From the NCBI GenBank assembly GCA_028278065.1, contig JANQFA010000215.1, positions 1 to 60,247 on the forward strand: DNA of 60,247 bases. The letters are read 5' to 3'. This DNA comes from Myxococcota bacterium. GTDB taxonomy: Bacteria; Myxococcota_A; UBA9160; JAFDET01. Below the pieces are notes generated by a model. It was not told the DNA's origin, made no database searches, and saw only the letters and a list, made by a program, of their open reading frames with translations. A program made the position numbers and the translations under genes. Shown in pieces: positions 9,205 through 18,240 of this stretch; the stretch's first letter is position 1, and each line of letters begins with the position of its first letter.

Positions 9205-10605
9205 ATGCCTAGGTTCCGCTTCTTCGTCACTTTCGCCGCGGGCGTCGCAGCGGCCGCGCTCGCCCTGAGCTGGCCCGGCAGCCAGGCCCCGTTCGCCGCC
9301 ACGCGCTACGAGGACCTCTCGCTCTTCACCGAAGTCCTGAACCTGGTGCGCAAGAACTACGTCGAGCCGGTGGACCAGAAGGCCCTGGTCCACGGCGCCG
9401 TGAAGGGGATGCTCCAGGAGCTCGATCCCCACTCCTCGTTCCTCGACCCCGAGGTCTACAAGGAGATGCAGATCGATACCCGCGGCGAGTTCGCGGGCCT
9501 CGGCATCGAGATCGCCAAGCGCCGCGACGGCTTCGTCGAGGTCGTCTCGCCGATCGAAGGGACGCCGGCCTACCGCGCGGGGATCAAGGCCCGCGACCAG
9601 ATCGTGGCGATCTGCCCGACCGAGCCTCCGGAGGAGTGGAAGGAGGAGTGCCGCGGCACGAAGAACATGACCCTGGTGGAGGCCGTGCGCCTCATGCGGG
9701 GGCCCAAGGGCACGAAGATCACCATCCGCATCTTCCGCGACGAGTTCGACCGCCCTCAGCCCTACACGATCGTGCGGGACATCGTGAAGATCCGCTCCGT
9801 GGAGGGCCGGATGATCGAGCCGGGCTACGGCTACGTGCGCCTGCGCGCCTTCCAGGAGCGCACGGGGAGCGACCTGCGCCGGCTGCTCGGCGAGCTGCAC
9901 GAGGAGGCCGGCGGGCCCTTCCAGGGCCTCGTGCTCGACCTGCGCGACAACCCCGGCGGACTGCTCGACCAGGCGGTCAAGGTGGCCGACGTCTGGGTCG
10001 AGGACGATCTCATCGTCTACACCAAGGGTCGTCACGAGAGCCAGCGCCAGGAGTTCCGCGGCCAGAGCGAGGGAACCGAGGGCACCTATCCCATCGTGGT
10101 CCTCGTGAACGGGGGCACCGCCAGCGCCTCCGAGATCGTGGCCGGCGCCCTGCAGGACCATCATCGGGCACTGGTGGTGGGAACCCAGTCCTTCGGCAAG
10201 GGCTCCGTCCAGACCATCATCCCGCTGAACGACGGCTCGGGCCTGCGCCTGACCACGGCCCTCTACTACACGCCGGGGGACCGCTCCATCCAGGAGGTGG
10301 GCATCGAGCCCGACATCGTCGTGGAGCAGATCCTCCCGGACGCCGAGGGCGTGCGCGCGCGACGCGTCCGCGAGCGCGACCTCGAGGGCCACTTCACCCA
10401 GGAGGAGGCCGATCCCGAGTCGCCGGCCGACGATCCGAGCGCGGAGCCGGACGACGAGCCGGCGGCGGGCCAGGTCGGCAGCTCCGAGGATCCGCAGCTC
10501 GACCGCGCTCTCGACGTCCTGAAGAGCTGGACCTACTTCGAGCGCCTCAACGCGAGCCGCACGCCGGACGCGGAGCCGGCTGCCCAGACCGCGCTCCAGC
10601 AGTAG
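9205..10605 (+). CDS. S41 family C-terminal processing peptidase (CtpA/Prc)
   Basis: PDZ domain, VLVNGGTASASEIVAGALQDH, GTQSFGKGSVQT catalytic motifs. Confidence 0.95.
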   Translation: MPRFRFFVTFAAGVAAAALALSWPGSQAPFAATRYEDLSLFTEVLNLVRKNYVEPVDQKALVHGAVKGMLQELDPHSSFLDPEVYKEMQIDTRGEFAGLGIEIAKRRDGFVEVVSPIEGTPAYRAGIKARDQIVAICPTEPPEEWKEECRGTKNMTLVEAVRLMRGPKGTKITIRIFRDEFDRPQPYTIVRDIVKIRSVEGRMIEPGYGYVRLRAFQERTGSDLRRLLGELHEEAGGPFQGLVLDLRDNPGGLLDQAVKVADVWVEDDLIVYTKGRHESQRQEFRGQSEGTEGTYPIVVLVNGGTASASEIVAGALQDHHRALVVGTQSFGKGSVQTIIPLNDGSGLRLTTALYYTPGDRSIQEVGIEPDIVVEQILPDAEGVRARRVRERDLEGHFTQEEADPESPADDPSAEPDDEPAAGQVGSSEDPQLDRALDVLKSWTYFERLNASRTPDAEPAAQTALQQ

Positions 10606-10613
10606 CCCGCGGC

Positions 10614-11879
10614 GTGGCGGGCGTCTCGGACCCCTCGGCGGCAGGCGCCCCCCACGTCTACCGCATCAGCGAGGTCCTGGCCGGCCTCAAGGGTCTGCTC
10701 CAGGACCGGGTGGGAAGGCTCTGGGTCTCCGGCGAGGTGAGCAACCTGCGCGTGCCCGGCTCCGGCCACGCCTACTTCACCCTGAAGGACGAAGGGGCGC
10801 AGCTGCGGGCCGTGCTCTTCCGTGGCACTGCCCGGCGGCTGGCCTTCGAGCCGGAGGACGGGCTCGAGGTGCTGGCCTTCGGGGAGCTCACCGTCTACGA
10901 GCCGCGCGGCGACCTGCAGCTGATCGTCGAAGGGCTCGAGCCGCGCGGTCAGGGCGCCCTCCAGCTCGCCTTCGAGCAGCTGCGTCGCCGCCTCGAGGCC
11001 GAGGGTCTCTTCGCGCCCGAGCGCAAGGCTGCGCCGCCCGAGCATCCCCGCGTCGTCGGGGTGGTCACCTCCGCGACCGGCGCGGCCCTGCGCGACGTCC
11101 TCCACGTGGTGGCGCGCCGCTTCCCGGCGCAGCCCCTGCTGCTGGCGGCGGCCCGGGTGCAGGGCGCGGGGGCCGAGGACGAGGTCGCGGCGGCGCTGGC
11201 TGCGCTGGACGTCCAGCCCGACGTCGAGGTCGTTCTCCTGGTGCGCGGGGGCGGGTCGCTCGAGGACCTCCAGCCCTTCAACAGCGAGACCGTCGCGCGT
11301 GCCGTCGCGGCCTGCACCACCCCCGTGGTGACGGGCGTGGGGCACGAGGTGGACGTCACCATCGCGGACCTGGCCGCGGACGTGCGCGCGGCCACTCCCT
11401 CCGCTGCGGCCGCAGCCGCGGTGCCGGATCGGGCGGCGCTGGCGACGCGCCTGGGGCGCGACACCCGCCGGCTGCGCACGGCCGTCGAGCGCGTGCTGGA
11501 GCGCCTGCAGGACCGGCTCGAGGGCGAGGCCGACGCCCTGCGCGTACAGGCGCCGCGCGCACGGCTGGAGGCCCAGCGTGCGCGGGTGGGCGCCGCCGGG
11601 CGCAGCCTGGCGCGGGAGGCGCGCGCCACGCTGGGCGGCGCGCGCGGACGGCTGGGGGTCGCGGCCGGGCGTCTCGAGAGCCTCTCGCCCCTGGCGGTGC
11701 TGGGGCGTGGCTATGCCATCGTGCAGCGCAGTGACGGCGCGGTCGTGAGGCGCGCCGCGGAGGTGGAGCGGGGCGAGGCGTTGCGAGCGCGGCTGGGCGC
11801 GGGCGCGATCGACGTCGAGGTGACCCGGGTTCATCCCAGCGACGAGATCCCGCTGGCGGTCCGTTCCACCGACGACTGA
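10614..11879 (+). CDS. xseA: Exodeoxyribonuclease VII large subunit
   Basis: LWVSGEVSNLRVPGSGHAYFTLKD, VVTSATGAALRDVLHVVARRFP, RGGGSLEDLQPFN, GVGHEVDVTIADLAADVRAATPSAAA; GTG start. Confidence 0.96.
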   Translation: MAGVSDPSAAGAPHVYRISEVLAGLKGLLQDRVGRLWVSGEVSNLRVPGSGHAYFTLKDEGAQLRAVLFRGTARRLAFEPEDGLEVLAFGELTVYEPRGDLQLIVEGLEPRGQGALQLAFEQLRRRLEAEGLFAPERKAAPPEHPRVVGVVTSATGAALRDVLHVVARRFPAQPLLLAAARVQGAGAEDEVAAALAALDVQPDVEVVLLVRGGGSLEDLQPFNSETVARAVAACTTPVVTGVGHEVDVTIADLAADVRAATPSAAAAAAVPDRAALATRLGRDTRRLRTAVERVLERLQDRLEGEADALRVQAPRARLEAQRARVGAAGRSLAREARATLGGARGRLGVAAGRLESLSPLAVLGRGYAIVQRSDGAVVRRAAEVERGEALRARLGAGAIDVEVTRVHPSDEIPLAVRSTDD

Positions 11880-11916
11880 AAGCGCTTTCGTTTCGGCGCC
11901 TTCGGTCGTGGCGCGT

Positions 11917-11945
11917 TTGACGCTCCCGAAGCCGGGATCTAGCAT
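11917..11945 (+). promoter_or_regulatory. Sigma70-type promoter for xseB (candidate leaderless)
   Basis: TTGACG-N17-TAGCAT, 7 nt before the xseB ATG at 11953. Confidence 0.6.
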
Positions 11946-11952
11946 CAGCGCG

Positions 11953-12219
11953 ATGGCCGATGGCGCGCAGGGCTCGAGCGTGGCGCTCGGGGACCTCCCC
12001 TTCGAAGACGCCTTGGAGCGGCTCGAGGCGCTCGTCGAGCAGCTCGAGGAGGGAGAGCTCCCTCTGGAGGCCGCGCTGGCGGCGTTCGAGGAAGGGGTGC
12101 GGCTCACCCGGGTGTGCGCCGGCCAGCTGGACCGAGCCGAACAACGGATCGAGGAGCTCGTCGAAGAAGGTGGCGAGTGGCTGCGCCGCGCCGTCGGCGA
12201 GCTCGGAGAAGAGGACTAG
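11953..12219 (+). CDS. xseB: Exodeoxyribonuclease VII small subunit
   Basis: LPFEDALERLEALVEQLEEGELPLEAALAAFEEGVRL; directly after xseA. Confidence 0.94.
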   Translation: MADGAQGSSVALGDLPFEDALERLEALVEQLEEGELPLEAALAAFEEGVRLTRVCAGQLDRAEQRIEELVEEGGEWLRRAVGELGEED

Positions 12220-13049
12220 TGGACGTCGAGGGCTACCTGGCCGCCAGCGCGGCACGCGTGGACAAGTTCCTGGACGGGGTCCTGCCCGCGATCGAGGAGC
12301 CGCCCACGCGTCTGCACGCGGCCATGCGTCACCTGCTCTTCCCCGGCGGCAAGCGGCTGCGTCCGGCGCTGGCCTTCGCGGGAGCCGAGGCCGTGGGCGG
12401 GACGGCCGAAGCGGCGCTCCCCGCGGCGGCGGCGGTGGAGCTGATCCACACCTACTCGCTGGTGCACGACGACCTGCCCTGCATGGACGACGACGTCGAG
12501 CGCCGCGGGATGCCGACGGTACACGTCGCCTTCGACGAGGCCACCGCCGTGCTGGCGGGCGACGCCCTCCAGGCTGCGGCCTTCGAGGTGCTGGCCCGGG
12601 CCGCGCCGCAGCACGTGCCCGGAGCCCTGGCCGACCTGGCCCGGGCGGCCGGCTCCCGCGAGCTGGTGGGCGGCCAGGCCGACGATCTCGCCTTCGACGC
12701 CGAGGGCGCCGGGCTCGAGGCCGTCGAGTCGGTGCACGCGCGGAAGTCGGCGGCGCTGATCGCCTGCTCGGTGGTGAGCGGAGCCCGTCTGGCCGGGGCC
12801 GACGAGGAGGCGCTGGCTCGCCTGGCCCGTTTCGGGCGCGACGTCGGGGTCGCCTTCCAGATCGCCGACGACCTGCTGGACGCGGACGAGGGCGACCAGT
12901 GCTCGGTCGTCGGTCACCTCGGCGCGGACGGCGCGCTGCGGCGCGCGGAGTCACTGCTGTCGCGGGCGCTCGACGGCCTGGCTCCGTTCGGGTCGGGTGC
13001 GGATGCGCTGCGCGAGCTCTCCCGCTTCGCCGTGCGGAGGGACCGATGA
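12219..13049 (+). CDS. ispA: Polyprenyl synthetase (farnesyl/geranylgeranyl diphosphate synthase)
   Basis: GGKRLRPAL, HTYSLVHDDLPCMDDD (FARM), GGQADDL, QIADDLLD (SARM); followed by dxs. GTG start. Confidence 0.94.
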   Translation: MDVEGYLAASAARVDKFLDGVLPAIEEPPTRLHAAMRHLLFPGGKRLRPALAFAGAEAVGGTAEAALPAAAAVELIHTYSLVHDDLPCMDDDVERRGMPTVHVAFDEATAVLAGDALQAAAFEVLARAAPQHVPGALADLARAAGSRELVGGQADDLAFDAEGAGLEAVESVHARKSAALIACSVVSGARLAGADEEALARLARFGRDVGVAFQIADDLLDADEGDQCSVVGHLGADGALRRAESLLSRALDGLAPFGSGADALRELSRFAVRRDR

Positions 13050-13230
13050 GCCAGGAGCGCGATGCCGTGCGGAGGGACCGATGAGTCAGGAGCGAGTCGC
13101 CGTTGCGGAGGGACCGATGAGCGAGGAGCGAGTCGCTGTGCGGAGGGACCGATGAGCGAGGCGCGAGCCGCTGTGCGGAGGGACCGATGAGCAAGGAGCG
13201 CGTCGCTGTGCGGAGGGACCGATGAGCGAG
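13037..13230 (+). repeat. Tandem 35-bp repeat containing RBS + ATG of dxs (6 starts)
   Basis: GTGCGGAGGGACCGATGAGCnAGGAGCG repeats; ATGs at 13046, 13081, 13117, 13152, 13187, 13222 (spacing 35,36,35,35,35). Confidence 0.95.
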
Positions 13231-15132
13231 GAGAAGTTGCTGGACCGGGTCCGCTCGCCGGAGGATCTGCGCGCCCTGCCTCGCGAGGAGATCCCGCAGG
13301 TCGCCGAGGAGCTGCGCGCGGAGATCGTGGAGCGCGTGTCGCGCACGGGCGGACACCTGGCCTCGAGCCTGGGGGCGGTCGAGCTCATCACGGCCATCCA
13401 CTACACGTTCGACACGCCCAACGACCGGCTGATCCTGGATGTGGGCCACCAGGGCTATCCCCACAAGATGCTCACCGGCCGACGCCTGCTCTTCGACGAG
13501 CCGGGTCGCGAGATCGGCAAGGACGGGGGCATCGGGAAGTTCCTGCGGCGCAGCGAGTCCGACTACGACGCCTTCGGTGCGGGGCACGCGGGTACGTCGA
13601 TCTCGGCGGCTCTGGGGATGGCGCGCGCAAAGCAGCACCTGGGCGACGACGGCATCGCGATCGCGCTGATCGGGGACGGCGGGATGACCGCCGGGATGGC
13701 ATTCGAGGCGCTCAATCACGCCGGCGAGCTGCACCAGCGCAACCTGCTCGTCGTGCTGAACGACAACGAGATGTCGATCTCGCCCAACGTCGGGGCGATG
13801 TCCTCCTACCTCTCGCGCAAGCTCTCGGCGCCGATGGTGCGGCGCATGAAGACGTGGACCAAGGACTTCCTGGGTGGGATGCCCGGAGACATGGTGCACT
13901 GGGCCCAGAAGGCGGAGGAGTCGCTCAAGGTCTTCTTCTCGCCCGGCCTCCTCTTCGAGGCGCTGAGCTTCAAGTACGTGGGGCCCGTGCAGGGCCATCG
14001 CGTCGAGGTGCTCCTCGAGACCTTCGACAACGTGAAGGCGATGCTGGCCGCGGGCGACGGGCCCATCCTGGTGCACGCGATCACGGCCAAGGGGCGCGGC
14101 TATGAGCCCGCGGAGCGGGACCCGCTGAAGTACCACGGTGTCTCCAAGTTCGAGGTGGAGACGGGGAAGATGGCGCCGTCGAAGCCCGGGCCGCCTTCCT
14201 ACACCCGCGTCTTCGCGGAGACCCTGATCGAGCTGGCCGAGAAGGACCCGCGCATCGTCGGAATCACGGCTGCGATGCCGGGCGGGACCGGGCTCGACAA
14301 GTTCCAGCGGCGCTTCCCGGACCGCTTCTACGACGTGGGGATCGCCGAGCAGCACGCGGTGACGTTCGCGGCCGGCCTCGCGACCGAGGGGATGAAGCCG
14401 GTCGCCACGATCTACTCCACGTTCCTGCAGCGGGCCTACGACCAGGTGGTGCACGATGTCTGCGTGCAGGACCTGGACGTGACCTTCGCCATCGATCGTG
14501 CCGGGCTGGTCGGGGCCGACGGCGCGACCCACCAGGGCTTCTACGACGTGGGCTACCTGCGCAGCCTTCCCAACATGGTGGTGATGGCGCCGAAGGACGA
14601 GAACGAGCTGCGCCACATGCTGAAGACCGCGATCGAGCACCCCGGACCGGCGGCGGTGCGCTACCCGCGCGGCAGCGGGGTGGGCGTGCCCCTCGAGCCC
14701 GAGGCGAAGGCCATCCCCGTCGGCGAGTCCGAGCTGCTCCGCGACGGCGACGCGGCCCTGGTGGTGGCGATCGGAAACACCGTGCACCCGGCGGTCGAGG
14801 CCGCGGCCGAGCTGGCCGCCGACGGGACCTCGGTGGCGGTCGTGAACGCGCGCTTCGCGAAGCCGCTGGACACCGAGCGGATCGCGCCCCTGGCCGAGCG
14901 CTGTGGGGTGCTGGTGACCGTCGAGGAGCACTGCGGGAGAGGGGGCTTCGGGAGCGCCGTGCTCGAAGCCCTGGCCGAGGCGGGCGTGGCCGTGCGCGCG
15001 CGCACGCTCTCGATTCCGGACGACGTCGTCGAGCACGGCGACCCCGCCGGCTTCCGCGCCCGCTTCCGGATCGACGCCGAGGGCATCGCGCGCACCGTGC
15101 GCGAGCTCCTCTCCGAACGCGAGGGCTCCTGA
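13222..15132 (+). CDS. dxs: 1-deoxy-D-xylulose-5-phosphate synthase
   Basis: GGHLASSLGAVELITAIHYTFDTPNDRLILDVGHQGYPHKMLTGR, GDGGMTAGMAFEALNHAG, IAEQHAVTFAAGLATEG, DRAGLVGADGATHQG. Confidence 0.97.
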   Translation: MSEEKLLDRVRSPEDLRALPREEIPQVAEELRAEIVERVSRTGGHLASSLGAVELITAIHYTFDTPNDRLILDVGHQGYPHKMLTGRRLLFDEPGREIGKDGGIGKFLRRSESDYDAFGAGHAGTSISAALGMARAKQHLGDDGIAIALIGDGGMTAGMAFEALNHAGELHQRNLLVVLNDNEMSISPNVGAMSSYLSRKLSAPMVRRMKTWTKDFLGGMPGDMVHWAQKAEESLKVFFSPGLLFEALSFKYVGPVQGHRVEVLLETFDNVKAMLAAGDGPILVHAITAKGRGYEPAERDPLKYHGVSKFEVETGKMAPSKPGPPSYTRVFAETLIELAEKDPRIVGITAAMPGGTGLDKFQRRFPDRFYDVGIAEQHAVTFAAGLATEGMKPVATIYSTFLQRAYDQVVHDVCVQDLDVTFAIDRAGLVGADGATHQGFYDVGYLRSLPNMVVMAPKDENELRHMLKTAIEHPGPAAVRYPRGSGVGVPLEPEAKAIPVGESELLRDGDAALVVAIGNTVHPAVEAAAELAADGTSVAVVNARFAKPLDTERIAPLAERCGVLVTVEEHCGRGGFGSAVLEALAEAGVAVRARTLSIPDDVVEHGDPAGFRARFRIDAEGIARTVRELLSEREGS

Positions 15133-15866
15133 CGGCGGGCTCGCGGCTGGACGAACGCCTGGTCGGGCTGGGTCTGGCCGAGAGCCGCACCCGCGCCCAG
15201 GCGCTGATCCGCGCCGGGCGCGTGCTGGTCGACGACGTGCCCGTCGACAAGCCCGGGACCCGCGTGCGCGAGGCCGCCGCGGTGCGGGTTCGCGGCGAGG
15301 AGCGCCGCTTCGTGTCACGGGGCGGGGACAAGCTGGCCGGCGCGCTCGAAGACCTGGGCGTGGACCCGGGCGGGCTGCGCTGTCTCGACGTGGGCGCCTC
15401 GACGGGCGGCTTCACCGACTGCCTGCTCCAGCACGGGGCCACCCACGTGGTGGCCGTCGACGTCGGCTACGGACAGCTCGACCTGCGCTTGCGCAACGAC
15501 GAGCGGGTGACCGTCCTCGAGCGAACCAACGCGCGCCACCTGGAGCCGACTCAGCTGGGCGCAGAGCCGATCGAGCTGGTCACGGTCGACGTCTCCTTCA
15601 TCTCCTCCCGACTCCTGCTGCCGGCGCTGGCGAGGGTGGCGCGCGCCGCGCGCTGGCTGGTGATGGTGAAGCCCCAGTTCGAGGTCGGCCGCGAGCGGGT
15701 GGGGAAGGGCGGCGTGGTGCGCGACGACGCCTTGCGGCGGGAGGCGGCGGACCACGTGGCGGCCGCGGCACGGGAGCTGGGCACCCGGGAGCTGGGCCGG
15801 GTGGACAGTCGGGTGCCGGGCCCCCGAGGGAACCGGGAGGTCTTCCTGCTGCTGGGGCCGGCTTGA
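15129..15866 (+). CDS. tlyA: TlyA-family rRNA methyltransferase / hemolysin A (S4 + FtsJ domains)
   Basis: SRLDERLVGLGLAESRTRAQALIRAGRVLVDD (S4) and FVSRGGDKLAGALEDLG...CLDVGASTGGFTDCLLQHGA. No ATG/GTG/TTG at the expected start; possible CTG overlapping the dxs stop (start uncertain). Confidence 0.9.
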   Translation: MTAGSRLDERLVGLGLAESRTRAQALIRAGRVLVDDVPVDKPGTRVREAAAVRVRGEERRFVSRGGDKLAGALEDLGVDPGGLRCLDVGASTGGFTDCLLQHGATHVVAVDVGYGQLDLRLRNDERVTVLERTNARHLEPTQLGAEPIELVTVDVSFISSRLLLPALARVARAARWLVMVKPQFEVGRERVGKGGVVRDDALRREAADHVAAAARELGTRELGRVDSRVPGPRGNREVFLLLGPA

Positions 15867-15890
15867 CGCTCCCCGCCTCGTGCCTATCCT
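15863..15890 (+). promoter_or_regulatory. Sigma70-type promoter for erpA-iscS
   Basis: TTGACG-N16-TATCCT; followed by GAGGG-GTTGTA-CCCTC inverted repeat at 15901-15916. Confidence 0.6.
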
Positions 15891-15946
15891 GAGCCATCAC
15901 GAGGGGTTGTACCCTCCAGAGCGCCCTACAGCGAGGACACCCACCC

Positions 15947-16279
15947 ATGGCACTGGTCACCGTCACCGATTCCGCCGCCGATCGAATCAAGGGCCTGCTC
16001 GACCGCGAGGACAAGCTCGCGAGCCACGGGCTGCGCATGAAGGTCGTCGGGGGAGGGTGCTCCGGTCTCCAGTACGAGCTGGCCTTCGACGACGCGCTGC
16101 GCGACGACGACCAGACCATCGAGGCGGGCGGCGTCCGCGTCTTCGTGGATCCCAAGAGCGCGCTCTACCTGGCGGGCTCGACCCTCGACTTCGTGGATAG
16201 CCTCCAGGAGTCGGGCTTCAAGATCGAGAATCCCAACGCCAGCACGACCTGCGGCTGCGGCTCCTCGTTCGGCGCCTGA
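15947..16279 (+). CDS. erpA: Iron-sulfur cluster insertion protein (IscA/ErpA/HesB family)
   Basis: [22 protein letters not shown] and C-terminal TTCGCGSSF. Confidence 0.93.
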   Translation: MALVTVTDSAADRIKGLLDREDKLASHGLRMKVVGGGCSGLQYELAFDDALRDDDQTIEAGGVRVFVDPKSALYLAGSTLDFVDSLQESGFKIENPNASTTCGCGSSFGA

Positions 16280-16301
16280 GGGCTCTCCGCCGGGAGACCC
16301 C

Positions 16302-17465
16302 GTGACGGTCTCGCCCCCGGTCTACCTGGACAACCACTCGACGACGCGGGTGGACCCGCGTGTGGTCGAGGCGATGGCTCCGTTCTGGACCGTGGACTAC
16401 GGCAACGCCGCGAGCCACGGGCACGTCTTCGGCTGGCGGGCCGAGGAGGCCGTCGACCAGGCACGCGCGCGGCTGGCCGCCGCACTGGGCGGCGAGGCGC
16501 GCGAGATCGTGTTCACCTCCGGTGCGACCGAGGCGAACAACCTGGCGGTCTTCGGAGCCGCCGAGGCGCGGGGTCGCCGCCGCGATCAGCTGGTGACCGT
16601 GGCCACCGAGCACCCGTCGGTGCTCGATCCGTGCCGCGCGCTGGCGCGGCGCGGCTTCGAGCTGACCGAGCTACCCGTCGACCCCGACGGACTGGTGGAC
16701 CCCGACGATGTGGCCCGCGCCGTCGGCGATCGCACGCTCCTCGTGTCGGTGATGACCGCCAACAACGAGATCGGCGTCCTCCAGCCGCTGCGCGAGATCG
16801 GGGCGCTGTGCCGCCAGCGGGGCGCCCTCTTCCACACCGACGCGGTGCAGGCGTTCGGCAAGGTGCCGGTGTGCGTGGAGGAAGTCGATCTCCTCTCCCT
16901 CTCGGCGCACAAGATCCACGGACCGAAGGGGGTGGGCGCGCTCTGGGTGCGCGCGCGGCGGCCGCGCGTGCGTCTCGAGCCTCGCCTCCACGGCGGGGGC
17001 CACGAGAGGGGACTCCGCTCCGGTACGCTCGCGGTGCCCCTCATCGTGGGGCTGGCGCGGGCTGCCGAGCTCTGCCTCGAGGAGCGCGAAGCCGAGGCCG
17101 CGCGTCTCGCCGGCCTGCGCGACGCCCTGCTCGCGCGCCTCATGGAGGCACTTCCCGGTGTGGCCCTGAACGGGCATCCGCGACAGCGACTCCCCGGCAA
17201 CCTCAACGTCGCCTTCGAAGGAGTGGACGCGGACCAGCTCCTCGTCGAGCTGAAGGACGTGGCGCTCTCCACGGGCTCGGCCTGCAGCTCGGCCACGCCC
17301 GGACCCAGCCACGTGCTGGCGGCCCTGGGGCTGTGCGAGGCGCGCCTCAAGGGCTCCATCCGCATGGGCCTGGGCCGCTTCACGACTGCCGAGGAGATCG
17401 ACTACGTCGCGGAGCGACTGGCAGCCGCGGTGCAGCTCGTGCGCAGCGCCGGATCGGGTCGATGA
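16302..17465 (+). CDS. iscS: Cysteine desulfurase (NifS/IscS family)
   Basis: [76 protein letters not shown]. Confidence 0.95.
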   Translation: MTVSPPVYLDNHSTTRVDPRVVEAMAPFWTVDYGNAASHGHVFGWRAEEAVDQARARLAAALGGEAREIVFTSGATEANNLAVFGAAEARGRRRDQLVTVATEHPSVLDPCRALARRGFELTELPVDPDGLVDPDDVARAVGDRTLLVSVMTANNEIGVLQPLREIGALCRQRGALFHTDAVQAFGKVPVCVEEVDLLSLSAHKIHGPKGVGALWVRARRPRVRLEPRLHGGGHERGLRSGTLAVPLIVGLARAAELCLEEREAEAARLAGLRDALLARLMEALPGVALNGHPRQRLPGNLNVAFEGVDADQLLVELKDVALSTGSACSSATPGPSHVLAALGLCEARLKGSIRMGLGRFTTAEEIDYVAERLAAAVQLVRSAGSGR

Positions 17466-17517
17466 TACATGGAACTCTGCTGCGTAGCGCCGGCTCGGGT
17501 CGCTGATACAGGGAACC
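17441..17517 (+). repeat. 41-bp imperfect direct repeat of the iscS 3' end
   Basis: GCGCAGCGCCGGATCGGGTCGATGATACATGGAA vs GCGTAGCGCCGGCTCGGGTCGCTGATACAGGGAA; both copies encode RSAGSGR*. Confidence 0.85.
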
Positions 17518-17547
17518 CCCGCTAACCTCGCCGCCGCCGAAGCACCT

Positions 17548-18174
17548 GTGAGGAATGCGACCGTGAGCGAACCCAAGAGCAGCAACATCGTCTGGCACGA
17601 GGGCCACGTCACCCGGGAGGACCGCCAGAAGGTCCTGCGCCAGCGCAGCGTCACCATCTGGTTCACCGGGCTGTCCGGCTCGGGCAAGTCCACCGTCGCC
17701 GTGGCCCTGGAGAAGGCCCTGCTCGAGCGGGGACACGCGACCTACGTCCTGGACGGCGACAACGTCCGCCACGGCCTGAACGCGAACCTGGGCTTCTCGC
17801 CCGAGGACCGCACCGAGAACATCCGGCGCATCGGGGAGGTGGCCAAGCTCTTCACCGACGCCGGCGTGATCGTGCTCACCGCCTTCATCTCGCCCTACCG
17901 CGCGGACCGCGATGCGGTGCGTGCGTTGATGGCCGAGGGGGACTTCTGCGAGGTGCTGGTGGACGCGGACGTGGCCACCTGCGAGGCGCGCGACCCCAAG
18001 GGTCTCTACCAGAAGGCCCGCGCCGGAGAGATTCCCGAGTTCACGGGCATCTCGGCCCCGTACGAGGCGCCGGAGAAGCCCGAGGTGACCCTGGATACGG
18101 CCGCTCAGAGTGTGGACGAGAGCGTCGCGCAGCTGTTGGGATACCTCGAGGAGAAGGGCTACCTGTCTCGGTAG
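17548..18174 (+). CDS. cysC: Adenylylsulfate kinase
   Basis: [64 protein letters not shown]. Confidence 0.96.
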   Translation: MRNATVSEPKSSNIVWHEGHVTREDRQKVLRQRSVTIWFTGLSGSGKSTVAVALEKALLERGHATYVLDGDNVRHGLNANLGFSPEDRTENIRRIGEVAKLFTDAGVIVLTAFISPYRADRDAVRALMAEGDFCEVLVDADVATCEARDPKGLYQKARAGEIPEFTGISAPYEAPEKPEVTLDTAAQSVDESVAQLLGYLEEKGYLSR

Positions 18175-18240
18175 CTCCGGACCGGGCCTCTGCGCCGCGG
18201 GCGCCGAAGAGGCGGGTCTGGACCGAGCGGGACGGGGGGC

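Noticed and set aside
13037-13230. CRISPR-like array
   Set aside because: Direct head-to-tail repeats with no spacers, and an RBS/ATG in each copy; not CRISPR.
11356-15318. 1320-aa minus-strand ORF antisense to xseA-dxs
   Set aside because: Low-complexity Arg/Pro/Ala-rich antisense translation opposite well-identified genes.
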